NCBI GenBank assembly: GCA_002345145.1
Contig: DDVC01000042.1
Span: 1 to 12,937 of the forward strand
DNA: 12,937 bases
Source of the DNA: Bacteroidetes bacterium UBA2322
Lineage (GTDB): Bacteria; Bacteroidota; Bacteroidia; Chitinophagales; UBA2359
Direction of reading: 5' to 3'
Positions 1 to 7,939 of the stretch are shown piece by piece (within the stretch, counting starts at the first letter, position 1; each line of letters begins with the position of its first letter). Below the pieces are notes generated by a model. The model was given only the letters and a program-made list of their open reading frames with translations. It was not told where the DNA came from and did no database searches. The position numbers and the translations under genes were made by a program.

Positions 1-38
1 CCGATTAAAAGCAGTATAGCAAAGGATATTTTTTTCAT
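1..38 (-). CDS. Partial CDS, N-terminus of a putative exported protein
   Basis: Reading leftward, an ATG at 38-36 opens the sequence MKKISFAILLLIG before the window ends. A short Lys-rich start followed by a hydrophobic stretch is the beginning of a signal peptide or lipoprotein leader. The region just before the ATG is A-rich and lacks purine Shine-Dalgarno sequence, typical of Bacteroidota, and a good -7 promoter box lies 32 bases upstream at 70-77. Only 12 complete codons are present, so the product cannot be identified. It lies 62 bases downstream of the peptidase-like gene on the same strand but seems to have its own promoter. Confidence 0.6.
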   Translation of the reverse strand, partial: MKKISFAILLLI

Positions 39-69
39 GTTGTTTTTAGTTTAGTAGTTGTAAAATGCC

Positions 70-77
70 CAAACGTA
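70..77 (-). promoter_or_regulatory. Putative Bacteroidota -7 promoter element (TACGTTTG)
   Basis: On the minus strand this reads TACGTTTG, an exact match to the TAnnTTTG -7 consensus of the Bacteroidota primary sigma factor. It is 32 bases from the ATG at 38, which would give a leader of roughly 25 bases. A TTTG lies at 107-104 on the same strand, but the 26-base spacer is longer than usual for a -33 element, so only the -7 box is supported. Confidence 0.4.
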
Positions 78-100
78 TGGGTTACTGCGCCACCGCTATT

Positions 101-676
101 TTACAAACGCCGGAGCCCTGCGGGGTCGGGATACTGTACTATCTCGTCTGTAATTGTGCGCCTTGCTATAAATATCCTATCTGCACCAACTGAAGGAGAA
201 GGTGGGGCATAGCCAAGGGGAATACTTGTATTTGGCGGATTTGGAAAGATTTTATCCACAAAATAGATGTTAACCACCTTAGCCACATCGTGCGGGCTAC
301 AGAGGGTGAATTCAGACAAATTATTTTTATAAATAACTCCGGGCGTGTTATAGATATAGTTTCGGTCGGCACATTCGTAAAAGTGCATAGGCACATTGGC
401 ATAATACGCATTAAGTACTGCAAGCGCATTATCTATAACCGCTTGTGGAAAACAAGATTCTGGGGCATTACTTGGGCAAACAACATGTATTTGAACCGGA
501 ATTTCGATAGTGCCGCCTGATAGCGACATTCTTTGCGAAAAATTTCGGTATGTACCGCTCATGTGGGCGCTGATAAAAGCCACATCAGATTCGGTGTAGT
601 GTGTGCCACAAAAAGAGGCATTTTCTTGTGCTGCAACCTTAAAAATGCCGCCCAAAAACAAACAAAAAACAGCCAT
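101..676 (-). CDS. Secreted M43-like metallopeptidase fragment lacking the zinc site
   Basis: The product has 191 residues from the ATG at 676. The open frame runs on to 751, but that extension starts with TTG and is coded by an 8-bp tandem repeat. Residues 1-17 form a hydrophobic leader ending AAQ, consistent with signal peptidase cleavage, though without the usual basic N-region. The mature part resembles the N-terminal half of M43 (pappalysin/cytophagalysin) peptidases: IPVQIHVV at about 59-66, a helix with VLNAYYAN, VNIYFVDKI at 135-143, then PLGYA at 153-157 and DRIFIARR at 166-173. In that family a strand like this is followed by the HExxHxxGxxH zinc motif. Here the protein ends about 20 residues later in a GC-rich tail (DPAGLRRL) and has no HExxH, so it is probably catalytically dead or a gene remnant. 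The M43 assignment rests on pattern recognition only. An uncharacterised secreted protein is the alternative. Confidence 0.55.
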   Translation of the reverse strand: MAVFCLFLGGIFKVAAQENASFCGTHYTESDVAFISAHMSGTYRNFSQRMSLSGGTIEIPVQIHVVCPSNAPESCFPQAVIDNALAVLNAYYANVPMHFYECADRNYIYNTPGVIYKNNLSEFTLCSPHDVAKVVNIYFVDKIFPNPPNTSIPLGYAPPSPSVGADRIFIARRTITDEIVQYPDPAGLRRL

Positions 677-712
677 AAGTAACTTGGTTAGCAGGTTACC
701 ATAGCTATACTT

Positions 713-750
713 TCGGCAGGTCGGCAGGTCGGCAGGTCGGCAGGTCGGCA
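713..750. repeat. 8-bp tandem repeat array (TCGGCAGG x 4.75)
   Basis: Four perfect copies of TCGGCAGG at 713-720, 721-728, 729-736 and 737-744 are followed by a partial TCGGCA at 745-750. On the minus strand it reads as repeated CCTGCCGA. It lies between the candidate promoter at 762-769 and the ATG at 676, so it would be in the mRNA leader of the peptidase-like gene. It is far more GC-rich than its surroundings, and perfect copies make slippage likely. Confidence 0.9.
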
Positions 751-761
751 AAAGAGCTTTG

Positions 762-769
762 CAAAGTTA
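762..769 (-). promoter_or_regulatory. Putative Bacteroidota -7 promoter element (TAACTTTG)
   Basis: The minus strand reads TAACTTTG, an exact TAnnTTTG match. Transcription would begin near 755, giving a leader of about 80 bases that includes the whole 8-bp tandem array before the ATG at 676. No TTTG or TTG is seen at the expected -33 distance, so the call is tentative. Confidence 0.35.
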
Positions 770-1058
770 ATGTTTTTTTCATTTTGTTAAAAGTTTGGGG
801 GTTAAAAAATATAAAAAAACGTATCTTGCGTATTCACGGCTACCTACACATACAGGCAGCAAGGCAGGAGAAAAAACACACCCAAGAGAGCATCTGCAAT
901 GGTATCTGCCACGTATGCTTTCACCCTTGTTGTAATCGGAAAAAGGCTTAACTATCGGGCTTTTTAGTTTCTGCAAACAAAGTTATTGTATTTGTTTTAA
1001 AAAGGCAACATTTTTGCAAAAGTTTTTTGGTTTTTTTGAGAGAGTACATGTGTGCGAA

Positions 1059-1091
1059 AAACCTTATAGGTTTATTAAACCTATAAGGTTT
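1059..1091. repeat. Perfect 15-bp inverted repeat with 3-base spacer
   Basis: AAACCTTATAGGTTT at 1059-1073 is followed by ATT and its exact reverse complement AAACCTATAAGGTTT at 1077-1091. Both flanking genes are transcribed away from it, so it is poorly placed to be a terminator, and no T-tract follows on either strand. A dispersed palindromic intergenic element or a protein-binding site is more likely. Confidence 0.85.
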
Positions 1092-1167
1092 AAACATAAA
1101 TCATTTGAAGTATCAATTGTTTACTGCGCATATAGACGAAATTTTACTGCCAACGGTTGGCTGGGGT

Positions 1168-1305
1168 TAGTGGTTAGTTTTGGTAGATAGCAGATGGTAC
1201 TTGGTAGGTAGTATCGGGTAGTAAGTAGTGAGTGGTCAGTACTAAGCCCATTCGCAATTCGTAATTCACAATTTCTCACTTTTCCCTATTCACTTTTCAC
1301 TTTCC
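1168..1305. repeat. Degenerate heptamer repeat block 1
   Basis: From 1168 the sequence divides into 7-base units in register: TAGTGGT, TAGTTTT, GGTAGAT and others, through AGTAGTG, AGTGGTC and AGTACTA (1238-1244). After five bases a second run begins at 1250: ATTCGCA, ATTCGTA, ATTCACA, ATTTCTC, ACTTTTC, CCTATTC, ACTTTTC, ACTTTCC, ending at 1305. The same sub-blocks recur at 9822-9984 and 12881-12937. The layout resembles the short tandemly repeated heptamers known from filamentous cyanobacteria, but the unit sequences are compared only within this window. Confidence 0.75.
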
Positions 1306-1487
1306 CCAATAAAATCCCCCCTCCCAAACACCCGCGCACCCATTTATGGCATCTTTTACCATAGCCAATTAAAAAAAACGGCTGCCATAGATATTTACCT
1401 GCCCGCAATTTGTTTATTTTGCAGGCAAAAGGTTTTGCCATAACCACCCACACCCCTAATTCACTTATCACCATACCCCTTTCCTCC

Positions 1488-4400
1488 ATGAAACAATACC
1501 TTGCCTTTATTGCGCCCTTGTTATTGGCGCTGTTTTTAACCTCTGCACACGGAGGCTGTAGCAAAGCACAAAAAACCCCCATCACTATGGAAAAATATAC
1601 ACCCGGCAACGACTATGCCTCTGACTGGAAAAAAGTGCAGGAGCTGGAAAAAAAAGGGCTTACCGAAGATGCCCGTAAAGTAGTGCAAGCCATTTACGAC
1701 AAGGCTAAAACCGAAAATAACGCCGCACAAACGGTAAAAGCGTTGCTCCACCTCTATAAGTACAACGCCTTTACCGAAGAAAACAGCGAAACTAAAACCG
1801 TTCAGAGCCTTCGGGAAGAAATAGAAAAGGCAAAATACCCCCTCAAACCGGTTTTGCAATCGCTGCTTGCCGATGTGTATTGGCAGTATTTTGAGCGCAA
1901 CCGCTACCGCATTCTGAACCGAACGGAGGTTACAGACCAAAACCTGCCCGATTTTCAAACCTGGGATGCCAACCGGCTTACTACCGAAATTACCAACCTT
2001 TACCTTGCCTCGCTTGCCGATGCCGAGCGCCTCAAAACAACGCCGGTAGAGGTGTATGCCGATATTCTTGTTTCGCCTTTGGGCGCCCGCCCCTACCGCC
2101 CCACTTTGTTTGACCTCTTAGCGCATCGGGCAATTGATTATTTTGCTAACGACCAAGCCAGCATCACCAAAGCTGCCGACCAGTTTACCCTCTCGCAAGA
2201 AACTGCTTTTGACGATGCCCCTAAGTTTGCCGCCCATGCCTTTACCAATACCGATAAACTTTCTACCAAATACCACGCCCTTACTACGCTGCAACAGGTG
2301 CTGCAACTGCACCTTGCAAGCGGCAACGTGCCCGCCCTCATAGATGCCGACCTTAAACGCCTCGATTTTGTAAAGGCTAACAGTACCCTGCCCGATAAAG
2401 AACAGCGTTTTTTTGACGCCCTCATGCGATTGGAAAAAAAATACATTTCCGATACCGCTTCGGCTGAAGTGAGCTACCGCATTGCCCAATTCTACAACCA
2501 ACAAGCCAATAAATACATTCCCAAACAAAATGAACTCAACAAATATGACCGCGTAAAAGCCCTCGAAATTTGCGAAACCACCATCAGTCGGCACCCTAAA
2601 AGCATAGGCGCAAACAATTTTAGAGCATTAAAAGAACAAATACTAAACAAAAGTTTCGGGTTTGTGGTGGAGCAGGCTAACCTGCCCGGGCAGCCTTTTC
2701 GCGCTTTGGTTACTTACAATAACGTAACCAAGGTGTTTGCCAAAATTGCCGAGCTTACGCCCGAAGCTGCCGAAAAAGTGGAAAAAATAGACCGAGACGA
2801 TAAAAGACTCGATTTTTACAACTCCCTCCCTGCCCTTAAAACATGGTCTTTTACCCTGCCCGATGAAAAAGACTACCAAACCCACTCCCTCGAAACTAAA
2901 ATACCCGCGCTCGAAATTGGCAAATACCTCATTTTTATGTCCACTGCCGAAAATTTCAGCTACAACAACCAAGCCCTTGCATGGCATATTACCGATGTTA
3001 CCAACCTTAGCTGCGTGCATCGTTCCATTAAAGATGATGTGGACTTTTTTGCCGTAAACCGCCACAACAGCCAACCGCTACCGGGCGTAAACTATGTTAT
3101 TTCTATGCAGGAGTACAACTACAACTCCCGCAAATACGAAACCAAAGTCCTAAAATCGGGTAAATCTGATGAGCAGGGTAAGTTTTCTTATACCAAGCCC
3201 AAAAACTTCTACAACAATGTATTGGTAGAACTTACACAAGGAAAAGATAAGCTCACGCATTCTTACTATGCCTACAACCTCTACTCCGAAAACCCACCCA
3301 CTACCAAAACCTTCTTTTTTACCGACCGCAGCATTTACCGACCCGGGCAAACCGTTTATTTTAAAGGCATTACCATAAAAAGCAGCCAAAACGGTAAAAA
3401 CAACGACCTCCTTACCAACACCCCCACTACCGTTACTTTTTACGATGTAAACCAACAAAAAATAACTGACCAAAAACTTACCCACAACAATTACGGCTCG
3501 TTTACCGGCACCTTTGTTATTCCTACCAACCTGCTCAATGGCGCTATGACCATCAGCAATGAATATGGCACAGCTTATGTGCAGGTAGAGGAGTACAAAC
3601 GACCCAAGTTTGAGGTAACCTTTGAACCCCTCAAAGGCAGTTACAAACTAAACGAAACCGTAAAAGTTACCGGCACTGCCAAGGCTTATGCCGGCAATAA
3701 TATAGACAACGCCCAAGTGAGCTATCGCGTAAAACGCAATGCCGTTTTCCCCTACTGGTGGTGGTGGTGGCGACCCATGCCTACCTCCGATGAGCTGGAA
3801 ATAGCCGTGGGCAATGCCACAACCAACGAAAACGGCGAGTTTGAAATAGCCTTTACCGCCATACCCGACCTCACCCTTAAATCTGCCGATAAGCCGCAGT
3901 TTAACTACACCGTTTATGTGGACATTACCGACCTGAACGGCGAAACCCGCAGCGGCGAGCTTACCGTAAGCGTGGGCACAGTAGCTATGCTGGCAAACAT
4001 AAACCTGCCCGATTTGGTGAACCGGAACGATAAAAAAACCTTTGCCCTCAGTACCACCAACCTCAGCGGCGAGCCTACCCCTGCCAAAGTTGCCGTAGCC
4101 ATAAACCGCCTACAGCACCCAAGCAAGGTTTACCGAAACCGACTGTGGGAGCAGCCCGATTTGACCATGATGAGCCGAGAGGAATACGCCGCTGATTTTC
4201 CGTTAGACGAATACCAAAACGAAAACAACCCCGATAACTGGGAGCGCGCCGAGCAGGTATATAACCAAACCCTTAATACACCTGCCGATACCGCCATTAA
4301 CCTTGCCAACCTTGCCAACCTTAAACCCGGGCGCTACCTTGCCACCCTCACCACTACCGATGCCTACGGCGAAAAAGTGGAATGGAAAAAAGTGTTCACC

Positions 4401-7400
4401 ATTTTTGACCCCGATGACAACAAAGTGCCTGCCAATGAGCTGTTTTGGAGTAACCTCAGCGCCACTTCTGCCGAACCCAACCAAACCGTTACCCTACTGT
4501 TTGGCAGCGCCGCCCCCAATGCCCGCTTCCTCTTTGAAATGGAACACGAGGGTAAAATTGTGCGCCGCGAGTGGATTACCGCCAACCAAGCACAGCAAGC
4601 CGTAAAAGTGAAGGTAGAAGAAAAACATCGGGGAAATTTTGCCCTGCACATCAGTTTGGTAAAACACAATCGGGTTTTTACCCAAACCCACACCATTATG
4701 GTGCCGTGGAGCAATAAAAACCTCAAAATTGATTTCCAAACCTTCCGCAACAAGCTCTACCCGGGGCAAAAAGAAGAATGGCAACTAAAAATTACCGGCG
4801 CTAACGGCGATAAAGTAGCCGCCGAAATGCTCGCCGCCATGTACGATGCCTCACTCGATGCTTTCAAACCGCATAGCTGGTACATGAGCATTTTCCCGTC
4901 TTTTTACCCAACCTCTTCCTTTGCTTCCGATGGCGGTTTCAGCATAGCCCAAGCCCGCCTAAGAGCCGATTACTGGAACGACAACAAATATAGCCAACGC
5001 TCGCAAGAATACGAATACCTCAATTATTTTGATTTTTACCTTGGCGCTTACGGCTACTACCAGCGCGGACGCGGCAGAATGTACATGTCAAAATCTATGG
5101 CTGTAGATGACAGAATGGAACTGTCTATGCCCGCCGGCGCTCCGCCACCGGCTCCGCAAGCGCTTATGGCTGCCGAAGAAGCTAAAGAAAGCGATGAAAT
5201 GGTGGCTACCAATGGCATGGTGGCTAAAAAAGACGGCGATAGTGATAAACAGCCACAAAAACCCGATGCCGATAAAACCAAAACCGGCGGCGAGGAGGTG
5301 CAAATACGCAAAAACCTGCAAGAAACCGCCTTCTTTTACCCTCAATTGCGCACCGATGAAAACGGCGCAGTCATTATTTCGTTTACCGCACCCGAAGCCC
5401 TTACCCGCTGGAAACTCATGGGCTTGGCACATACCCAAAACCTGAGCTACGGCTTGGTAAACAAAGAAGTGGTTACCCAAAAAGACCTGATGGTAATGCC
5501 CAATGCGCCCCGATTTATGCGCGAAAACGACGACATTTACCTATCTGCCAAAATTAGCAACCTTACCGAAAACAGCTTATCGGGCAATGCTACCTTGCAA
5601 CTGTTTGATGCCCTTACCATGAAACCGGTAGATAACCTGTTTTTGAACAATCAGCCCAATCAGGCTTTTACCGCAAAGGGTAAACAAAGCGCCGCAGTAA
5701 GCTGGAAACTAAAAGTACCCGAATCGGTACAGGCTTTGGTGTTCCGGGTAATAGCCAAATCGGGCAGTTTTTCCGATGGCGAAGAAAACGCCTTGCCCGT
5801 ACTTACCAATCGTATGTTGGTTACCGAAAGTATGCCCCTGCCCGTGCGCGGACAAGGCGCTACCAATTTTACCTTTGCCAACTTAGATAAAGCCTCCAAA
5901 TCAAACACCCTCCGCCACCAAAGCCTTACGCTGGAGTTTACCTCGCAACCGGCTTGGTACGCCGTGCAGGCGCTGCCCTACATGATGGAGTACCCCTACG
6001 AGTGTACCGAGCAAATTTTTAGCCGATTTTATGCCAATAGCATTGCCGCTAATATAGCCAACTCCTCGCCCCGAGTGAAAAAAGTGTTTGAGGCGTGGAA
6101 AAACGAAGCCGTAACCGCCTCTGCCATACCGGGCAAAGATGCAGCCGGCGCATTGCTCTCTAACCTCGAAAAAAATCAGGAGCTGAAACAGGTATTGCTC
6201 CAAGAAACACCCTGGGTGCTGCAAGCCAAAAACGAAAGCGAACGCAAACAACGCCTTGGCGTATTGTTTGACCTTGAACGCATGGCGCGCGAGCTGGGTA
6301 CTGCCGAAAAAGAATTGGTAAAACGACAAACACCAAACGGCGGCTGGACTTGGTTTCCGGGTATGCCCGAAAGCTGGTACATTAGCCAGCATATTGTAAG
6401 TGGCATGGGGCATTTAGACCACCTAAAAGTAAAAACCGTGCGCCAAAACCCTGATACGTGGAATATGGTGCAAAAAGCTGTGCAGTTTATAGATGCCCAA
6501 GCCGACGAAGCTTACCAAAACCTGCTCAAGTATAAGGTAAACTTAGACAACGACAACCTCAGCTACCTGCTTATTCAGTACCTCTATGCCCGAAGCTTTT
6601 TTACCGATGTGCCGCTGGATAACAAGTACAACACTTCATTTAACTACTGGACTAAACAGGCTGAAAAATACTGGCTCGCCAAAAGTAAATACATGCAAGG
6701 CATGATAGCCCTTGCCCTGCACCGCCAAACCCGAAACGACAGCAAAACTTCCCGCGATATTATGGAATCGCTCAAACAAAATGCTACCCGAAACCCCGAA
6801 ATGGGCATGTACTACAAAGACAATGCCGGCGGCTGGTACTGGTATCAAGCGCCCATAGAAACCCAAGCCCTGCTCATAGAAGCCTTTAACGACGTTACCA
6901 ACGACCAAACCTCAGTAGATGATATGAAGGTGTGGCTGCTAAAACAAAAACAAACCCAAGATTGGAAAACCACCAAGGCCACTGCCGAAGCCTGCTACGC
7001 CCTGCTACTTACCGGCGACGACTGGTTGGCAAGCGAACAGTTAGCCACCATTACCATTGGCAAACAAACCCTTGACCCCGCTAAAATGCCCGAACTGAAA
7101 GCCGAAGCCGGAACCGGTTATTTTAAAACCAACTGGGGTGGCAACCAAATTACGCCCGATATGGCTAAAATTACCGTAAATAAACCCGATAAAGGCGTGG
7201 CTTGGGGAGCAGTGTACTGGCAATACTTTGAACAATTAGACAAAATTACCTTTGCCGAAACGCCCTTAGCTATTAAAAAACAGCTTTTCCTTGAAAAGAA
7301 AACCCTAAGTGGCAAGCAGTTAGTACCCCTCAACAACGGCGCTACCCTTAAAGTGGGCGATTTGGTAAAAGTGCGCATAGAAGTGCGTGTGGACAGAGAT

Positions 7401-7682
7401 ATGGAATACGTTCACCTGAAAGACATGCGCGCATCGGGCTTTGAGCCGGTAAACGTTATTTCGTCTTACAAATGGCAAGATGGCTTGGGCTACTACAAAA
7501 CTACCAAAGATGCCGCCACCAACTTTTTCATGGATTGGTTGCCAAAAGGTACTTATGTTTTTGAGTATCCGGTACGCGTAAGCCACAAAGGTAATTTCAG
7601 CAATGGCATTACCACTATGCAGTGTATGTACGCCCCCGAGTTTAACACCCACTCCGAAGGCATACGGGTAACGGTAGAGTAA
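1488..7682 (+). CDS. Large bacterial alpha-2-macroglobulin family lipoprotein
   Basis: The product has 2064 residues from the ATG at 1488. The frame extends to a TTG at 1410, but the ATG gives a clear export leader: MKQY, a hydrophobic core, then Cys24 (GGC), a non-canonical lipobox. Bacterial alpha-2-macroglobulins are envelope-anchored protease traps: bait cleavage exposes a thioester that binds the attacker. A helical N-terminal part (about 40-480) precedes macroglobulin-like domains, with TDRSIYRPGQ at 612-621. The bait-region-type domain contains AAMYDASLDAF, followed by a Pro/Ala/acidic linker at about 1201-1272. The A2M domain starts at FFYPQLRTDENG (1282). The thioester motif CTEQ is intact at 1506-1509 (Cys1506, Gln1509) and leads into the helical thioester domain with NGGWTW near 1617-1622. 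A C-terminal receptor-binding-like domain ends the chain. A run of five Trp lies at 757-761. No penicillin-binding protein 1C gene, the common partner in proteobacteria, is adjacent. A terminator follows. Confidence 0.93.
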   Translation: MKQYLAFIAPLLLALFLTSAHGGCSKAQKTPITMEKYTPGNDYASDWKKVQELEKKGLTEDARKVVQAIYDKAKTENNAAQTVKALLHLYKYNAFTEENSETKTVQSLREEIEKAKYPLKPVLQSLLADVYWQYFERNRYRILNRTEVTDQNLPDFQTWDANRLTTEITNLYLASLADAERLKTTPVEVYADILVSPLGARPYRPTLFDLLAHRAIDYFANDQASITKAADQFTLSQETAFDDAPKFAAHAFTNTDKLSTKYHALTTLQQVLQLHLASGNVPALIDADLKRLDFVKANSTLPDKEQRFFDALMRLEKKYISDTASAEVSYRIAQFYNQQANKYIPKQNELNKYDRVKALEICETTISRHPKSIGANNFRALKEQILNKSFGFVVEQANLPGQPFRALVTYNNVTKVFAKIAELTPEAAEKVEKIDRDDKRLDFYNSLPALKTWSFTLPDEKDYQTHSLETKIPALEIGKYLIFMSTAENFSYNNQALAWHITDVTNLSCVHRSIKDDVDFFAVNRHNSQPLPGVNYVISMQEYNYNSRKYETKVLKSGKSDEQGKFSYTKPKNFYNNVLVELTQGKDKLTHSYYAYNLYSENPPTTKTFFFTDRSIYRPGQTVYFKGITIKSSQNGKNNDLLTNTPTTVTFYDVNQQKITDQKLTHNNYGSFTGTFVIPTNLLNGAMTISNEYGTAYVQVEEYKRPKFEVTFEPLKGSYKLNETVKVTGTAKAYAGNNIDNAQVSYRVKRNAVFPYWWWWWRPMPTSDELEIAVGNATTNENGEFEIAFTAIPDLTLKSADKPQFNYTVYVDITDLNGETRSGELTVSVGTVAMLANINLPDLVNRNDKKTFALSTTNLSGEPTPAKVAVAINRLQHPSKVYRNRLWEQPDLTMMSREEYAADFPLDEYQNENNPDNWERAEQVYNQTLNTPADTAINLANLANLKPGRYLATLTTTDAYGEKVEWKKVFTIFDPDDNKVPANELFWSNLSATSAEPNQTVTLLFGSAAPNARFLFEMEHEGKIVRREWITANQAQQAVKVKVEEKHRGNFALHISLVKHNRVFTQTHTIMVPWSNKNLKIDFQTFRNKLYPGQKEEWQLKITGANGDKVAAEMLAAMYDASLDAFKPHSWYMSIFPSFYPTSSFASDGGFSIAQARLRADYWNDNKYSQRSQEYEYLNYFDFYLGAYGYYQRGRGRMYMSKSMAVDDRMELSMPAGAPPPAPQALMAAEEAKESDEMVATNGMVAKKDGDSDKQPQKPDADKTKTGGEEVQIRKNLQETAFFYPQLRTDENGAVIISFTAPEALTRWKLMGLAHTQNLSYGLVNKEVVTQKDLMVMPNAPRFMRENDDIYLSAKISNLTENSLSGNATLQLFDALTMKPVDNLFLNNQPNQAFTAKGKQSAAVSWKLKVPESVQALVFRVIAKSGSFSDGEENALPVLTNRMLVTESMPLPVRGQGATNFTFANLDKASKSNTLRHQSLTLEFTSQPAWYAVQALPYMMEYPYECTEQIFSRFYANSIAANIANSSPRVKKVFEAWKNEAVTASAIPGKDAAGALLSNLEKNQELKQVLLQETPWVLQAKNESERKQRLGVLFDLERMARELGTAEKELVKRQTPNGGWTWFPGMPESWYISQHIVSGMGHLDHLKVKTVRQNPDTWNMVQKAVQFIDAQADEAYQNLLKYKVNLDNDNLSYLLIQYLYARSFFTDVPLDNKYNTSFNYWTKQAEKYWLAKSKYMQGMIALALHRQTRNDSKTSRDIMESLKQNATRNPEMGMYYKDNAGGWYWYQAPIETQALLIEAFNDVTNDQTSVDDMKVWLLKQKQTQDWKTTKATAEACYALLLTGDDWLASEQLATITIGKQTLDPAKMPELKAEAGTGYFKTNWGGNQITPDMAKITVNKPDKGVAWGAVYWQYFEQLDKITFAETPLAIKKQLFLEKKTLSGKQLVPLNNGATLKVGDLVKVRIEVRVDRDMEYVHLKDMRASGFEPVNVISSYKWQDGLGYYKTTKDAATNFFMDWLPKGTYVFEYPVRVSHKGNFSNGITTMQCMYAPEFNTHSEGIRVTVE

Positions 7683-7704
7683 TACCGCCTCAGCGCCCAT
7701 ACAC

Positions 7705-7752
7705 AGTACCCCCCAATGGATTCAAAACCATTGGGGGGTACTTGTTTTGTTT
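7705..7752 (+). terminator. Strong rho-independent terminator after the macroglobulin gene
   Basis: The arm GTACCCCCCAATGG at 7706-7719 pairs perfectly with CCATTGGGGGGTAC at 7728-7741 around an 8-base loop, and an A-T pair extends the stem at 7705/7742. A T-rich tail (TTGTTTTGTTT) follows at 7742-7752. It starts 23 bases after the macroglobulin stop codon and separates that transcript from hscA. Confidence 0.92.
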
Positions 7753-7759
7753 AGCTTTG
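7752..7759 (+). promoter_or_regulatory. Possible -7 promoter element for hscA (TAGCTTTG)
   Basis: TAGCTTTG matches the Bacteroidota TAnnTTTG consensus and lies just after the terminator. A TTG at 7731-7733 is a possible weak -33 element, though it sits inside the terminator stem. The leader to the ATG at 7940 would be about 170 bases, so a closer unrecognised promoter is also possible. Confidence 0.3.
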
Positions 7760-7939
7760 TGCAGCAGAGGTTAGGGCGTTTTACCAACAACAAAGACAAT
7801 AAACACCCGTAAGCTTTAATTTTCCAACTCCGGCAAAACCTGTCGGACGCTAAAAGAACAAAAACCCCATACGCCTTGTTACATACAATCAATATGCCAT
7901 GCTATTATGGCAAAAAAATCTACACACACTACGCTACTT

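Larger units (their letters stand above)
770..1487. other. Divergent intergenic region without a credible gene
   Basis: This stretch separates the minus-strand peptidase-like gene from the plus-strand macroglobulin gene. Short open frames exist, for example 779-976 on the minus strand, but they have no plausible start context or recognisable protein. It holds AT-rich sequence with many T and A runs, a perfect 15-bp inverted repeat at 1059-1091 and a heptamer block at 1168-1305. No exact TAnnTTTG box lies close upstream of the macroglobulin start. The nearest plus-strand match is TAGTTTTG at 1175-1182, inside the heptamer block and about 305 bases before the ATG. Confidence 0.6.

Noticed and set aside
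677..751. Extension of the peptidase-like gene to 751
   Set aside because: It would begin with TTG inside a tandem repeat and translate the repeat. The first ATG is at 676.
779..976. Small minus-strand frame in the intergenic region
   Set aside because: Its 65 residues show no domain or signal peptide, and it lacks a promoter or leader consistent with a gene.
1168..1305. Heptamer blocks as a CRISPR array
   Set aside because: The units are 7 bases, contiguous and degenerate. There are no 20-40 base direct repeats with unique spacers, and no cas genes.
1410..1487. Longer macroglobulin start at 1410
   Set aside because: The codon is TTG, and the 26 added residues are not signal-like, whereas the ATG at 1488 is followed at once by a typical export leader.
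1536..1958. Antisense open frames inside the macroglobulin gene, for example this one
   Set aside because: They are shadows of the coding frame, with no recognisable protein and no start context.
4299..4323. Short direct repeat CCTTGCCAA within the macroglobulin gene
   Set aside because: It encodes a simple LANLANL stretch in frame, and short in-frame duplications of this size are unremarkable in such a large gene.
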